64,000 bases of DNA, taken from NCBI RefSeq assembly GCF_001298265.1, contig NZ_LGSZ01000022.1:62001-126000 (forward strand), given 5' to 3'. Below, in pieces: positions 46,131-55,226 of the stretch; the first letter of the stretch is position 1, and each line of letters begins with the position of its first letter. This stretch comes from Allobosea vaviloviae. GTDB taxonomy: Bacteria > Pseudomonadota > Alphaproteobacteria > Rhizobiales > Beijerinckiaceae. The notes beneath the pieces were generated by a model, which saw nothing but the letters and a program-made list of their open reading frames with translations, ran no database searches and was not told the origin of the DNA. The position numbers were made by a program, and so were the translations under genes.

Positions 46131-46233
46131 GTCATTCCGGGCGCAGCGCAGCGGAGACCCGCAAATCCATGCCGGACCGGTTCAGGCATGGATTCCCGAT
46201 CGGCGCCGCTTTCGCGGCTTGTCCGGAATGACG
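46131..46233. repeat. Imperfect palindromic repeat, GTCATTCCGG family
   Basis: Outer arms GTCATTCCGG and CCGGAATGAC with inner AATCCATGCC and GGCATGGATT. Sister of the element at 60035; differs from the CATCCCGG elements mainly by TTCCGG in the arm. Confidence 0.85.
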
Positions 46234-46271
46234 GCGCGGCTTTCGTCGATCCGTAGCGGCGGCTCTAGGTC

Positions 46272-47096
46272 TCAGAAGCCCAGATCGAAGGCGTAGCTCG
46301 CGGAGACGCCGACGGTGATCGAATCCCGTTGGCCGAAGGTCCTCACGATCGGCGACTTCGCCGCGTCGCCGACCAGATGCTTGTACTCGACATAAGCTGT
46401 CGTCTGGAACCGTTCGGTCCAGTTGTAGGTCGCCTGCGCGATGGCGCCGTAGGACAGGACGCCGCTGTTGAAGCGCTGCAGCAGCCCGCCGGTGCCGGCC
46501 GCTCCGGGAAGCGAGCCGAAATAGGTCCGCACATAGTCAGAGCTGGTGACGACCACGCGCGGCCCGATGCCGAGCTTCCAGGTGTCGTTGATGCGGGCGA
46601 AGGCGTCGAGCTTCAACTCGGCCACCAGGCCGTCATGGGCGACGATGCCGCGGCGCAGATCGACGCGGGCACGCAGCCAGGACGCGGGGTAGAATTCGGC
46701 GAAGGCGCCGGCCTCCGCTCCGAACTTGACGTCCGGTACGCCGATCAGGGCGCGGTTGGTGCTGGATTTGCGTTCCCACAGCAGATTGCCGGAGAAGCCG
46801 ACGCGCCAGGCCGTGCCGGAGAAGAAGCCGATCGAGATCGCGTCGTCCTCCGCCGACCACCATGTGCTCTTCAGTCCGCGGCTCAACGAGATGATCGGCT
46901 TCGGCCGGAAGATGTAGTCGTTGGAGCCGAGATAATCGGGCTGGCGGTGCAGGCCGGCACCCAGCGTCAGCGTCCAGTTCTGGGCCGACTGGGGTGAGGT
47001 GAGGGTGGTGTAGTCGGGGGACTGGGCCTGCGCCCGCTCGGGCGAGGACATCAGGACGCAGGCGACGAGGCCCGCCAGGAACGCAACGCTACGCAT
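46272..47096 (-). CDS. MipA/OmpV-family outer membrane protein
   Basis: A 274-residue outer-membrane beta-barrel: a signal peptide ends near ERAQAQ (about residue 25), then LTLGAGLHRQPDYLGSNDYIFRPKP, the MipA signature region, alternating strands such as WRVGFSGNLLWERKSS, LKLGIGPRV-like TWKLGIGPRVVV, and the terminal aromatic YAFDLGF for BAM recognition. MipA relatives scaffold murein enzymes or export antibiotics; role here unknown. Divergent from the molybdopterin oxidoreductase. Confidence 0.9.
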   Translation of the reverse strand: MRSVAFLAGLVACVLMSSPERAQAQSPDYTTLTSPQSAQNWTLTLGAGLHRQPDYLGSNDYIFRPKPIISLSRGLKSTWWSAEDDAISIGFFSGTAWRVGFSGNLLWERKSSTNRALIGVPDVKFGAEAGAFAEFYPASWLRARVDLRRGIVAHDGLVAELKLDAFARINDTWKLGIGPRVVVTSSDYVRTYFGSLPGAAGTGGLLQRFNSGVLSYGAIAQATYNWTERFQTTAYVEYKHLVGDAAKSPIVRTFGQRDSITVGVSASYAFDLGF

Positions 47097-47280
47097 GGTA
47101 CTCAACTCCGGCGCGACGGCGCCACTCATGACCAGAGACCGGCAGAATGAAGCATTAGGATTAACCCCGGGTTGATGCCGCGCCTCGCGCGGCGATATGC
47201 GGCGAGGATGCACGGGGCGGGTGTGAGAGGCCACCGTCCAGGCCGGTTTCCTTTTTTTCGCCATGCGTTACGAAGGGGCT

Positions 47281-49368
47281 ATGACGGAATTGCCACGCAT
47301 CACCCATCACCCCTCGGTGTGCCCGCATGACTGCCCCTCCGCCTGTTCGCTGGAGGTCGAGGTCATCGACGGGCGCTCGATCGGCCGCGTGCGCGGCAGC
47401 AAGCGCCAGAGCTACACCGATGGCGTGATCTGCGCGAAGGTCGCCCGCTACGCCGAGCGCATCCATCATCCCGATCGGCTGCTCCATCCGATGCGCCGCG
47501 CCGGGCCCAGGGGCTCGGGCCAGTTCGAACGCATCTCCTGGGACGAGGCGCTCGACGAGATCGCCAAGCGTTTCCTGGCGATCGAGGCGCAGCATGGCGC
47601 GGATGCCGTCTGGCCCTATTACTATGCGGGCACGATGGGGCTGGTCATGCGTGACGGCATCAACCGCCTGCGCCATGCCAAGCGCTATTCCGACCAGTAT
47701 TCGACGATCTGCACGACCATGGCCTGGACCGGCTTCATCGCCGGGACCGGCCGCCTCGCCGGACCCGATCCGCGCGAGATGGCGAAGTCCGACTGCGTGG
47801 TGATCTGGGGCACCAACGCCGTGCACACCCAGGTCAACGTGATGCACCACGCCATCAAGGCCCGGAAGACGCGCGGCGCCAAGATCGTCGCCATCGATAT
47901 CTACCACAATGCGACGCTGGCCCAGGCGGATCTCGCGCTGGTGCTGCGGCCGGGCACCGATGCGGCGCTCGCCTGCGCCGTCATGCATGTCCTCTTCCGT
48001 GACGGCCATGCCGACCGCGCCTATCTCGCAGCCCATACCGATGCGCCCGACGAGCTCGAGGCGCATCTGCAGAGCCGTAACCCCGAATGGGCGGCCGCCA
48101 TCACTGGGCTTTCGGTCGCGCAGATCGAGGAATTCGCTGCGCTCGTCGGCACGCGCAAGAAGAGCTTCTTCCGGCTCGGCTACGGCTTCGCCCGCCAGCG
48201 CAATGGCGCGGTCTCGATGCATGCGGCGCTCTCCGTGCCAACCGTGACGGGAGCCTGGCAACATGAGGGCGGCGGCGCCTTCCACAGCAACAGCGGCATC
48301 TACAAATGGCGCAAGGGCCTGATCGAGGGTCTCGACCTGCGCGATCCCAAGGTGCGCGAACTCGACCAGTCGCAGATCGGCCGTGTCCTGACCGGCGATG
48401 CGCAGGCCCTGCGGCAGGGCGGGCCGGTCAAGGCCCTCTTCATCCAGAACACCAACCCGGTCTCGGTCGCGCCCGAACAGGAATTGGTCAAGCAGGGCTT
48501 CGCCCGCGAGGACCTGTTCACCGTCGTCCACGAGCAGTTCATGACTGAGACGGCTCAGATGGCCGACATCGTGCTGCCCGCGACCCAGTTCATGGAACAT
48601 GACGACCTCTACCAGGGCGGCGGCCACCAGCACATCATGTGGGGCGGCAAGCTGGTCGAGCCGCCCGGCGAATGCCGCTCGAACCACGAGGTCGTCAGCG
48701 CGCTGGCGCTGCGTCTCGGCGCGCAGCATCGCGGCTTCACGATGACGCCGCGCGAGATCGTCGACTGGACCCTGCGCGAGAGCAAGCGCGGCACGCTCGA
48801 CGAACTCGTCGCCAATGATTTCCTCGACGTGCAGCCGGATTTTCGCACGGCGCATTACCTTGACGGCTTCGGCTACCCCGATCGGAAGTTCCGCTTCAAG
48901 CCGGACTGGCCGAAGGTGCCGAACGCCAATGCGGGACCGATGGGCCCGTGGCAGCAGATGCCGGCGCTGCCCGACCAGTGGGACGTGCTGGAGAACGCCG
49001 ACGCCGAGCACCCGTTCCGGCTGGCAACGAGCCCGGCCCGCAGCTTCCTGAACTCGACCTTCACCGAGACGCCGAGCTCGCTGAAGAAGGAGGGCGGGCC
49101 GACGCTGATGCTGCATCCCGGCGACGCCGCCCGGCTCGGCATCGAAGCCGGCGAGGAGATCGTCGTCGGCAATGGCCGTGGCAGCGTCTATCTGACGGCG
49201 GTGCTGTTCGAGGGCGTCGTGCCGGGCGTCGTCATCGCCGAATCGATCTGGCCGAACGCTGCGCACAGGCATGGCCGTGGCATCAACACGATCACCGGCG
49301 CCGATGCGCCCGCACCCTTCGGCGGCGCGGCCTTCCACGACAATAAGGTCTGGATCAGGAAAGCGTGA
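47281..49368 (+). CDS. Molybdopterin oxidoreductase with one [4Fe-4S] site, stand-alone
   Basis: A 695-residue member of the DMSO reductase superfamily. Cys14-PHD-Cys18-PSA-Cys22 with Cys51 binds an N-terminal [4Fe-4S] cluster. The MGD-binding regions are VIWGTNAVHTQVNVMHHA, NPVSVAPEQ and LATSPARSFLNSTFTE. No twin-arginine signal is seen, so it should be cytoplasmic. The Mo ligand cannot be fixed by eye; the equivalent region is TTMAWTGFIAGTG. GAAGGGG supports the chosen ATG over one 18 bases upstream. No iron-sulfur or anchor subunit is linked. Substrate unknown. Confidence 0.88.
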   Translation: MTELPRITHHPSVCPHDCPSACSLEVEVIDGRSIGRVRGSKRQSYTDGVICAKVARYAERIHHPDRLLHPMRRAGPRGSGQFERISWDEALDEIAKRFLAIEAQHGADAVWPYYYAGTMGLVMRDGINRLRHAKRYSDQYSTICTTMAWTGFIAGTGRLAGPDPREMAKSDCVVIWGTNAVHTQVNVMHHAIKARKTRGAKIVAIDIYHNATLAQADLALVLRPGTDAALACAVMHVLFRDGHADRAYLAAHTDAPDELEAHLQSRNPEWAAAITGLSVAQIEEFAALVGTRKKSFFRLGYGFARQRNGAVSMHAALSVPTVTGAWQHEGGGAFHSNSGIYKWRKGLIEGLDLRDPKVRELDQSQIGRVLTGDAQALRQGGPVKALFIQNTNPVSVAPEQELVKQGFAREDLFTVVHEQFMTETAQMADIVLPATQFMEHDDLYQGGGHQHIMWGGKLVEPPGECRSNHEVVSALALRLGAQHRGFTMTPREIVDWTLRESKRGTLDELVANDFLDVQPDFRTAHYLDGFGYPDRKFRFKPDWPKVPNANAGPMGPWQQMPALPDQWDVLENADAEHPFRLATSPARSFLNSTFTETPSSLKKEGGPTLMLHPGDAARLGIEAGEEIVVGNGRGSVYLTAVLFEGVVPGVVIAESIWPNAAHRHGRGINTITGADAPAPFGGAAFHDNKVWIRKA

Positions 49369-49471
49369 CAGCGCGGACCCTTGACGTCCCGGTGGCGATA
49401 TGAACCATCGCCCCCGCAGGCGGGGCATGACGCGGACCTGATGCGCCTGCTTTCGAAGGACGAACGAAATC

Positions 49472-49834
49472 ATGATGATGCGGCGGATGGGTGCGGTCTT
49501 CCTGGCCGGTGGATTGACTGTGCTGGCGGGCTTTTCGGCCTATGCGGCGAGCGGCACGAGCGCCTTGCCGCCGCCCGACCCGACCGCCAAGAACCTGACG
49601 CCCTATATGATCCAGCTTCGCGCCTTCGACGCCTGCCTTCATACGCAGTCTCAGCTTTTGAAGACGACGCGCGAGGCGGTGCACACGCCGTGTAGCTGCT
49701 ACGCCAAGGGCACGGTGACCGCGATGACCAAGGACGAGATTCAGGCCTTCCGCGACACCGGCTATTTCAACGATTCGGCGCGCGAGAAGGGTCTGGGCTT
49801 CATCGACCAGTGCAAGCTCAAGCGGCCGATCTGA
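49472..49834 (+). CDS. Small secreted Cys-containing protein
   Basis: A 120-residue protein with a Sec signal (cleavage after SAYAAS, about residue 26). The mature part has four Cys: FDACLHTQ, PCSCYAKG, and QCKLKRP at the C-terminus, likely two disulfides. No family recognised. Its 3' end overlaps the convergent GST gene by 17 bases. Co-direction with the molybdopterin oxidoreductase is probably coincidental; 103 bases separate them. Confidence 0.65.
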   Translation: MMMRRMGAVFLAGGLTVLAGFSAYAASGTSALPPPDPTAKNLTPYMIQLRAFDACLHTQSQLLKTTREAVHTPCSCYAKGTVTAMTKDEIQAFRDTGYFNDSAREKGLGFIDQCKLKRPI

Positions 49835-50537
49835 CCGCCGCCGCGGGAAAGAAGCGCTCACCGATGCGCGCCGCATAGGCGGTGAGGCTCGGGCGCGCTT
49901 CCACCAGTTCCCGAAAGCGGGAATCGAACAGCGGACACAAGCCCGCGATCAGGAAGGCGCCGAGCGCGGCGTCGGCCCCGGCCGGCGTCTCTCCGCCGAG
50001 ATAGTCGCGTTCGCCGAGGATGCCGACGATCGCGTCGAGGGCGCGCCCAGCCAGCACCATCTTCTCGGCCTGGCTGTGCCGGCCGATGCCGTGCCCGTCG
50101 AGATTGCGCCGAACCTTGCGCCGGATCATCGCGCAGATAAGCGGCCGCAGCGGCGCCGGCACCGCCTTGAAGAACTGCGCCGGGCCTCGCGCGAAATTGC
50201 CGTCGTCCAGCCAGCGCTCGTCGACCACGATCCAGTAGACCTGCTCTTCCAGCATCTTCTCGAGCGCCCAGAGCGTGCCCCGCCGCTCGGCGCTCAGGCC
50301 CTTGTCGAAATCGATGCCGTGCCGGCTTTCGAGGTGAAAGCGGATGAAGCTGGAATCGGCGACGGTGACGCCGTCATCGACGATGACAGGCAGCTTGCGC
50401 TTCGGCGCGCGTTGCAGATTGCCGGTCACGCGCTGATAGGGCAGGCCCGACAGCTTCAGCAGAAGCTCTGCCTTGATGCAGAACGGGCTCGGATCGGGCA
50501 GCCCGAAAGCCGGCCCGAAACTGTGCAACGTGATCAT
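49818..50537 (-). CDS. Glutathione S-transferase, metaxin/FAXC-like subgroup
   Basis: A 239-residue GST fold. The N-domain starts ITLHSFGPAFGLPDPSPFCIKAELLLKL (Cys in SPFC), then KRKLPVIVDDG and ADSSFIRFHLE. The C-domain ends with ARIGERFFP. The 'GPAFGLPDPSPFC' start marks the metaxin/FAXC-like GST clade. It is divergent from a YafY-type regulator across 119 bases that hold repeated CTACTGACA elements, so it is the probable target of that regulator. Confidence 0.87.
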   Translation of the reverse strand: MITLHSFGPAFGLPDPSPFCIKAELLLKLSGLPYQRVTGNLQRAPKRKLPVIVDDGVTVADSSFIRFHLESRHGIDFDKGLSAERRGTLWALEKMLEEQVYWIVVDERWLDDGNFARGPAQFFKAVPAPLRPLICAMIRRKVRRNLDGHGIGRHSQAEKMVLAGRALDAIVGILGERDYLGGETPAGADAALGAFLIAGLCPLFDSRFRELVEARPSLTAYAARIGERFFPAAAVRSAA

Positions 50538-50574
50538 CGTCCCCTCCGAAGTTCCACGTCATCGTGATCGCGAC

Positions 50575-50606
50575 GCTACTGACACGCTACTGACAAAACC
50601 TGTCAG
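50575..50606. promoter_or_regulatory. Repeated operator between the GST and YafY genes
   Basis: GCTACTGACA occurs twice with an 11-base period (50575, 50586), and the second copy forms an inverted repeat CTGACA-AAACC-TGTCAG (50590-50606). This layout, one helical turn apart plus palindrome, suits a YafY/WYL regulator. Confidence 0.6.
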
Positions 50607-50656
50607 CAGCGCTAGGGCATTCTACGATTGCTCAAGCCCAAGCGGGAACCGTCGAC

Positions 50657-51445
50657 ATGCAGCGCGCCGAACGATTGCTCGACATGATCCAGAGCCTGCG
50701 CCGCCGCCGGCGGCCAGTGACGGCCGAGACCCTGTCGGCCGAACTCGATGTCTCGGTCCGCACGGTCTATCGCGACATCGCCGCGCTCGTGCGGCAGGGC
50801 GTGCCCGTGCGCGGCGAGGCCGGCATCGGCTATGTGCTGGACGCCGGTTTCGACTTGCCGCCGCTCATGCTGTCGCCCGACGAGATCGAGGCCGTGCTGG
50901 TCGGCATGCGCTGGCTCGGCGAGCGCGCCGATCCCGTGCTGGCGCGCGCGGCGGAGGACGTCGTCAGCAAGATCGCGGCGGTTCTGCCGACCCATCTGCG
51001 GCCGATCCTGCTCGACGGCGCCCTGTTCGCGCCCGCCCATGGCCGCGACGCTCCTGTCGATCAGGTCGATGTCGCCGCCGTGCGCGCCGCGATCCGCCAG
51101 GGGCGCAAGATCGAGATGCGCTATCGCGATGAGGGCGGGCAGGACACGCAGCGCATGATCTGGCCGATCAGCATGACCTTCTATGATCGCGTGCGCATCG
51201 TTATCGCCTGGTGCGAACTGCGCCAGGCCTTCCGCCATTTCCGTACCGACCGCATCACTGACCTCGTCGCGCGCGAGGAGCGCTATCCGGCCCGCCGCGC
51301 CGATCTCTTCCGGCGCTGGCAGAAAGAGGAAGAGGCGCGCTGCAAGGAGGACAGTGACCGGCGCGAGGAGGCTCAGCGCCTGACGATGGTCCCATCGACG
51401 AGCGCGGCGCGCCCGGAGGCGACGTCGGCGAGCGCAAGCGGGTAG
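50657..51445 (+). CDS. YafY-type HTH regulator with WYL domain
   Basis: A 262-residue DeoR-like regulator. The N-terminal HTH ([26 protein letters not shown] start, LDVSVRTVYRDIAALV recognition helix) is followed by RGEAGIGYVLD and a WYL ligand-sensing domain (WPISMTFYDRVRIVIAWCELR). The last ~45 residues (RREEAQRLT...ASASG) are low complexity and overlap the convergent purN stop by 73 bases, so the natural stop may have been lost. It is divergent from a GST. Confidence 0.88.
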   Translation: MQRAERLLDMIQSLRRRRRPVTAETLSAELDVSVRTVYRDIAALVRQGVPVRGEAGIGYVLDAGFDLPPLMLSPDEIEAVLVGMRWLGERADPVLARAAEDVVSKIAAVLPTHLRPILLDGALFAPAHGRDAPVDQVDVAAVRAAIRQGRKIEMRYRDEGGQDTQRMIWPISMTFYDRVRIVIAWCELRQAFRHFRTDRITDLVAREERYPARRADLFRRWQKEEEARCKEDSDRREEAQRLTMVPSTSAARPEATSASASG

Positions 51446-51996
51446 AGCAGATGCTCCTGCACGAGCACGCGCGCGGCCAGCGTGTCCTCGTCGTCGCCGG
51501 GCAGAACCGGGACCTTCGCCTGCTTGATCACCGGGCCGGCGTCGAGTTCCGGCACGACGTAGTGCACGCTGCAGCCATGCTCCGTAACGCCGGCCTCGAG
51601 CGCCTGGCGGTGCGTATGGGTGCCCTTGAACAAGGGCAGCAGCGAGGGATGGATATTGATCATGCGGCCTTCCCAGCGCCGCACGAACCAGGGCGTCATG
51701 ATCCGCATGAAGCCCGCCAGCACGACGAGGTCGATCTGGTTGAGACGCAGCACCTCGTCCATGGCGCGCTCGAAGGCCTCGCGATCGCCCTTGAAGGCGC
51801 GGTGATCGACCGTCGCAGTGGCGATGCCCAACGCCTCCGCGCGGTCGAGCCCGCCGGCGCCGGGCACGTTCGAGAGCACCAGCGCGACCTCAGCGGGAAA
51901 GCCGTCGGCGCGGGCGGCCTCGGCCAGCGAGACCATGTTCGAGCCGCGCCCGGAGATCAGGATCCCGACGCGCGGGCGAGGCGCCGCTGCGCTCAC
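51373..51996 (-). CDS. purN: Phosphoribosylglycinamide formyltransferase
   Basis: PurN formylates GAR using 10-formyltetrahydrofolate in purine synthesis. The 207-residue protein shows [37 protein letters not shown] and [16 protein letters not shown] with the catalytic His/Asp pair. I chose GTG at 51996, whose GTGA overlaps the purM stop, the usual coupled arrangement. An upstream frame inside purM is not coding. Confidence 0.95.
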   Translation of the reverse strand: MSAAAPRPRVGILISGRGSNMVSLAEAARADGFPAEVALVLSNVPGAGGLDRAEALGIATATVDHRAFKGDREAFERAMDEVLRLNQIDLVVLAGFMRIMTPWFVRRWEGRMINIHPSLLPLFKGTHTHRQALEAGVTEHGCSVHYVVPELDAGPVIKQAKVPVLPGDDEDTLAARVLVQEHLLYPLALADVASGRAALVDGTIVRR

Positions 51997-53066
51997 AGCG
52001 AAAGCTTGCCGCGATAGGCGACCTGCTCCTCGCCATCGCCGACGCGCACGATCTCGCCCAGCCTGACGGGGGCCTCGCCGGTCGCCGTCAACGCCGCTGC
52101 AACCTCGTCGGCCTTGGCGGCCTCGGCCGCGACGATCATGCCGATGCCGCAGTTGAAGGTCCGCAGCATCTCGCGCTCGGCGACGCCGCCGACCTTCGCC
52201 AGCCAGCCGAAGACGGGCGGGACCGGAATGGCCGTGAGATCGAGCGACACGCCGAGCCCATCGGGCAGCACGCGCGGGATATTGTCGGGAAAGCCGCCGC
52301 CGGTGATATGCGCCAGCGCCTTGATGCCGTCGGTGGCCTTGATCGCCTGGAGCAGCGGCTTGACGTAGATCCGCGTCGGCACGAGCAGCGCTTCGGCCAG
52401 GCTGGTCTCCGGGGCGAAGGGGGCAGGGGCGTCCCAGCCGAGCCCGCTCAGCGCGACGATGCGCCGGACCAGCGAATAGCCGTTGGAATGGACGCCTGAC
52501 GAGGGCAGACCGAAGACGACGTCGCCGGGCTGAAGATCGGCACGCGGCAGCAGCGCGCCGCGCTCGGCCGCTCCGACGGCAAAGCCCGCGAGGTCGTAAT
52601 CCTTCTCGGCATACATCCCGGGCATCTCGGCGGTCTCGCCGCCGATCAGCGCGCAGCCGGCCTGGCGGCAGCCATCGGCGATGCCGCGGACGATCTCGAC
52701 GCCGACCTTGGGATCGAGCTTGCCGGTTGCGTAATAGTCGAGGAACAGCAGCGGCTCCGCGCCCTGCACGATCAGGTCGTTGACGCACATCGCCACGAGG
52801 TCGATGCCGATCGTCGCATGCAACCCGCTCTCGATGGCGATCTTGACCTTGGTGCCGACGCCGTCATTGGCCGCGACCAGGATCGGGTCGCTGAATCCGG
52901 CAGCCTTCAAGTCGAACAGGCCGCCGAAGCCGCCGATCTCGGCATCGGCGCCGGGCCGGCGCGTCGCGCGCACCAGCGGCTTGATCTGGTCGACCATCGC
53001 ATTGCCGGCGTCGATGTCGACACCCGCCTGCGCATAGGTCAGTCCGTTCGCGCCGGGCTTGCTCAT
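51993..53066 (-). CDS. purM: Phosphoribosylformylglycinamidine cyclo-ligase
   Basis: PurM closes FGAM to AIR using ATP. The 357-residue protein has [23 protein letters not shown] at its start, [28 protein letters not shown] and [11 protein letters not shown], with the C-terminal TFNCGIGM-like [11 protein letters not shown]. It is the first gene of a purMN operon. Confidence 0.97.
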   Translation of the reverse strand: MSKPGANGLTYAQAGVDIDAGNAMVDQIKPLVRATRRPGADAEIGGFGGLFDLKAAGFSDPILVAANDGVGTKVKIAIESGLHATIGIDLVAMCVNDLIVQGAEPLLFLDYYATGKLDPKVGVEIVRGIADGCRQAGCALIGGETAEMPGMYAEKDYDLAGFAVGAAERGALLPRADLQPGDVVFGLPSSGVHSNGYSLVRRIVALSGLGWDAPAPFAPETSLAEALLVPTRIYVKPLLQAIKATDGIKALAHITGGGFPDNIPRVLPDGLGVSLDLTAIPVPPVFGWLAKVGGVAEREMLRTFNCGIGMIVAAEAAKADEVAAALTATGEAPVRLGEIVRVGDGEEQVAYRGKLSL

Positions 53067-53181
53067 GTCGTTACGCCTTCAATCCGCTCGGTTGCCCATT
53101 GCGGCGAGCGATAGGCAAGCAGGCGGCGGCTTGCAAGGCGTCTTGGCGTTTTCCCGGGGGAATCGGGCCTGGAGCGATGGC

Positions 53182-54489
53182 TCAGCTGGCAGCAGCGAGC
53201 TTGCCGCCAGCGCGCAGGAAGCGGGTCGGGTCGACAGGCTCGTCATTGATGCGGGTCTCGTAGTGCAGATGCGGGCCGGTCGAGCGCCCGGTGCTGCCGA
53301 CGCGGCCGACGACCGTGCCGGTCGTCACGCTTTGGCCGACCGAAGCCAGGATCGCCGACATATGCGCATAGCGGGTGGTGATGCCGTTGGCATGCTCGAT
53401 CTCGACCATGTTGCCGTAGCCGCCGGAATACTCGGCCGTGACGACCTTGCCCGGCGCTGTGGCGCGGATCGGCGACCCGCTCTCGGCACGGAAATCGACG
53501 CCGGTATGCATCGCCGGGCTGCGCGTGAACGGGTCGACGCGATAGCCGTAGTTCGAGGTGAAATCGACATCGCCGGTCATCGGCTTGGCCAGCGGCAGTT
53601 GCTCGACCAGTCCGCGAAGCCGCATCACCGAGGCGATTCGCGGTTGCAGCGCGCTCAGCGTCGCCTCGAAGGGGCCGGTGGACGCATCGATCTTGAACGG
53701 CACGAACGGGCCTCCGACACCCTTGGCGATGCCGCTCTGGGCGGCGAGGCGGTCGGTGTCGAGCCCGGTCTCGGACAGCGCGCCGCGCAGACGCTTCAGC
53801 GAACCGGCCAGCGCCTCGTCCATCTCCTTCAGCGCGGCGATCTGGGCGCCCGAGCTGTGGGCGATGGCGCGGTCGAGGCGGGTCAGTGCCGCATCGACAC
53901 GCTGCGCTGGCGGCTGGGCCACGGCCTCGCCCGAGCGCCAGGGCGCATTCTGGTTGACGTCCGCACCGCGCAGCACCGGCGAATCGGGCGCAGGTGTCGG
54001 CTTCGTCGGCATGATCGGCGCGAAGCTGGTCACCCCCGAGGCCCGAACCGGTTCGTCGGGCTTGATCATGCGCGGCCGCAACGGCGCCTTGGGAGCGCTC
54101 ACGATGCCGCCGGCCTGCAGCGTGTCGGCCAGCGCCGTGACGAGCGACTGCCGCGATTCCAGCTCGGCCTGGCGTGTCGCCAGTTCATCGACGCGGGCCT
54201 CGACGCCGTCCTGATCGAGCAAGGCGCGGCTGGCGAGGCGATCGACATCGGCGCGCAGGGAGGCGATCCGGTCTTCATAGGCGTATTGGCGGCTGGTCTC
54301 CCGTGCGATCAGCCGCGCCGCGAGGTCGTCCTTGCTCAGGACGTACCAGCCGGCGGCGCCGCTGCCGGCGGTCGTCAGCGCGAGCCAGGCGAGGCCCGCC
54401 AGCACCGTCGAGCGTCTGATCGTATAGGTCTTGTGTGTGACAAGGCCGGAGACCGGAAGGGCGGGACCTGTCGAGGCAAGATGAGTCAT
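53182..54489 (-). CDS. M23 (LytM) peptidase with coiled coil
   Basis: A 435-residue cell-wall endopeptidase-like protein. An N-terminal membrane helix (about 30-52) and a coiled coil (about 60-120, DRIASLRADVDRLASRALL pattern) precede a linker. The C-terminal LytM domain has HTGVDFRAESGSPI (first zinc His/Asp), YAHMSAI and GPHLHYE, so the Zn site is complete. It may be an active DD-endopeptidase or an EnvC/NlpD-type activator; intact ligands favour activity. It is 85 bases downstream of bcp. Confidence 0.92.
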   Translation of the reverse strand: MTHLASTGPALPVSGLVTHKTYTIRRSTVLAGLAWLALTTAGSGAAGWYVLSKDDLAARLIARETSRQYAYEDRIASLRADVDRLASRALLDQDGVEARVDELATRQAELESRQSLVTALADTLQAGGIVSAPKAPLRPRMIKPDEPVRASGVTSFAPIMPTKPTPAPDSPVLRGADVNQNAPWRSGEAVAQPPAQRVDAALTRLDRAIAHSSGAQIAALKEMDEALAGSLKRLRGALSETGLDTDRLAAQSGIAKGVGGPFVPFKIDASTGPFEATLSALQPRIASVMRLRGLVEQLPLAKPMTGDVDFTSNYGYRVDPFTRSPAMHTGVDFRAESGSPIRATAPGKVVTAEYSGGYGNMVEIEHANGITTRYAHMSAILASVGQSVTTGTVVGRVGSTGRSTGPHLHYETRINDEPVDPTRFLRAGGKLAAAS

Positions 54490-54574
54490 GTACGCGGGAC
54501 CGGGAATTACGCTGCCGATCCTGCTATCAGAGGCCGTTAAGGTTAATCTTTCGCAAATCGCGCGCCGAAAACGG

Positions 54575-55039
54575 TCAAAGCGCCTTCGCGGCCGCCAGAA
54601 CCTCCTCGGCATGACCAGCGACTTTCACCTTGGGCCAGATCCGCGCGATGCGCCCGTCGCGATCGATCAGGAAGGTGGTTCGCTCGACGCCCATATAGGT
54701 TCGGCCATACATGCTCTTCTCGACCCAGATGCCATAGGCCTGCAGCGTGGCCTGCGTCTCGTCGGCGACGAGCGGGAAGTCGAGGCCGTGCTTGCTCTTG
54801 AACTTGTCGTGTTTTTTCACAGGATCAGGCGAAATACCGACGATATCCGTGTCCGCGGCGGCAAAATCGCGGCGCAACCCATTGAAGGCGATGGCCTCCT
54901 GCGTGCAGCCTGGCGTATCGTCCTTGGGATAGGCGTAGAGCACCAGCTTGCGCCCCTTGAAATCCGCCAGCGACACGGTGCCGCCGCCATCGCGTGCGAG
55001 ACGAAAATCCGGGGCCTGGTCGCCATCCTGCAAAGCCAT
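54575..55039 (-). CDS. bcp: Thioredoxin-dependent thiol peroxidase (Bcp/PrxQ)
   Basis: A 154-residue peroxiredoxin of the PrxQ/Bcp group that reduces hydroperoxides. The peroxidatic cysteine is Cys45 in DDTPGCTQEAIAF. At the +5 position, where E. coli Bcp has the resolving Cys, Ile is found, so this is a 1-Cys-type Bcp that may use an external thiol. Other motifs are GISPDPVKKHDKFKSKHGLDFPLVAD. It is divergent from the AsmA-like gene. Confidence 0.95.
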   Translation of the reverse strand: MALQDGDQAPDFRLARDGGGTVSLADFKGRKLVLYAYPKDDTPGCTQEAIAFNGLRRDFAAADTDIVGISPDPVKKHDKFKSKHGLDFPLVADETQATLQAYGIWVEKSMYGRTYMGVERTTFLIDRDGRIARIWPKVKVAGHAEEVLAAAKAL

Positions 55040-55226
55040 TGATCTGCCTTCCTTTCGTCGCCTTCGCCCTGCATGTGCCGGCTAGGCATCTTGGGCTGTG
55101 ATAGAGTGTGGCCAGGCAGCGGGAAACCCCCGCTTCTTGCCGAATCGCTTTGTGCCGCGGCATCGACAGGACATCCGGGCACCAACTCGGATGACGATGG
55201 GGATCGCAACGCGACGCCATCCCGCA

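Noticed and set aside
47161-49473. A 770-codon frame opposite the molybdopterin oxidoreductase
   Set aside because: Antisense shadow without a recognisable domain.
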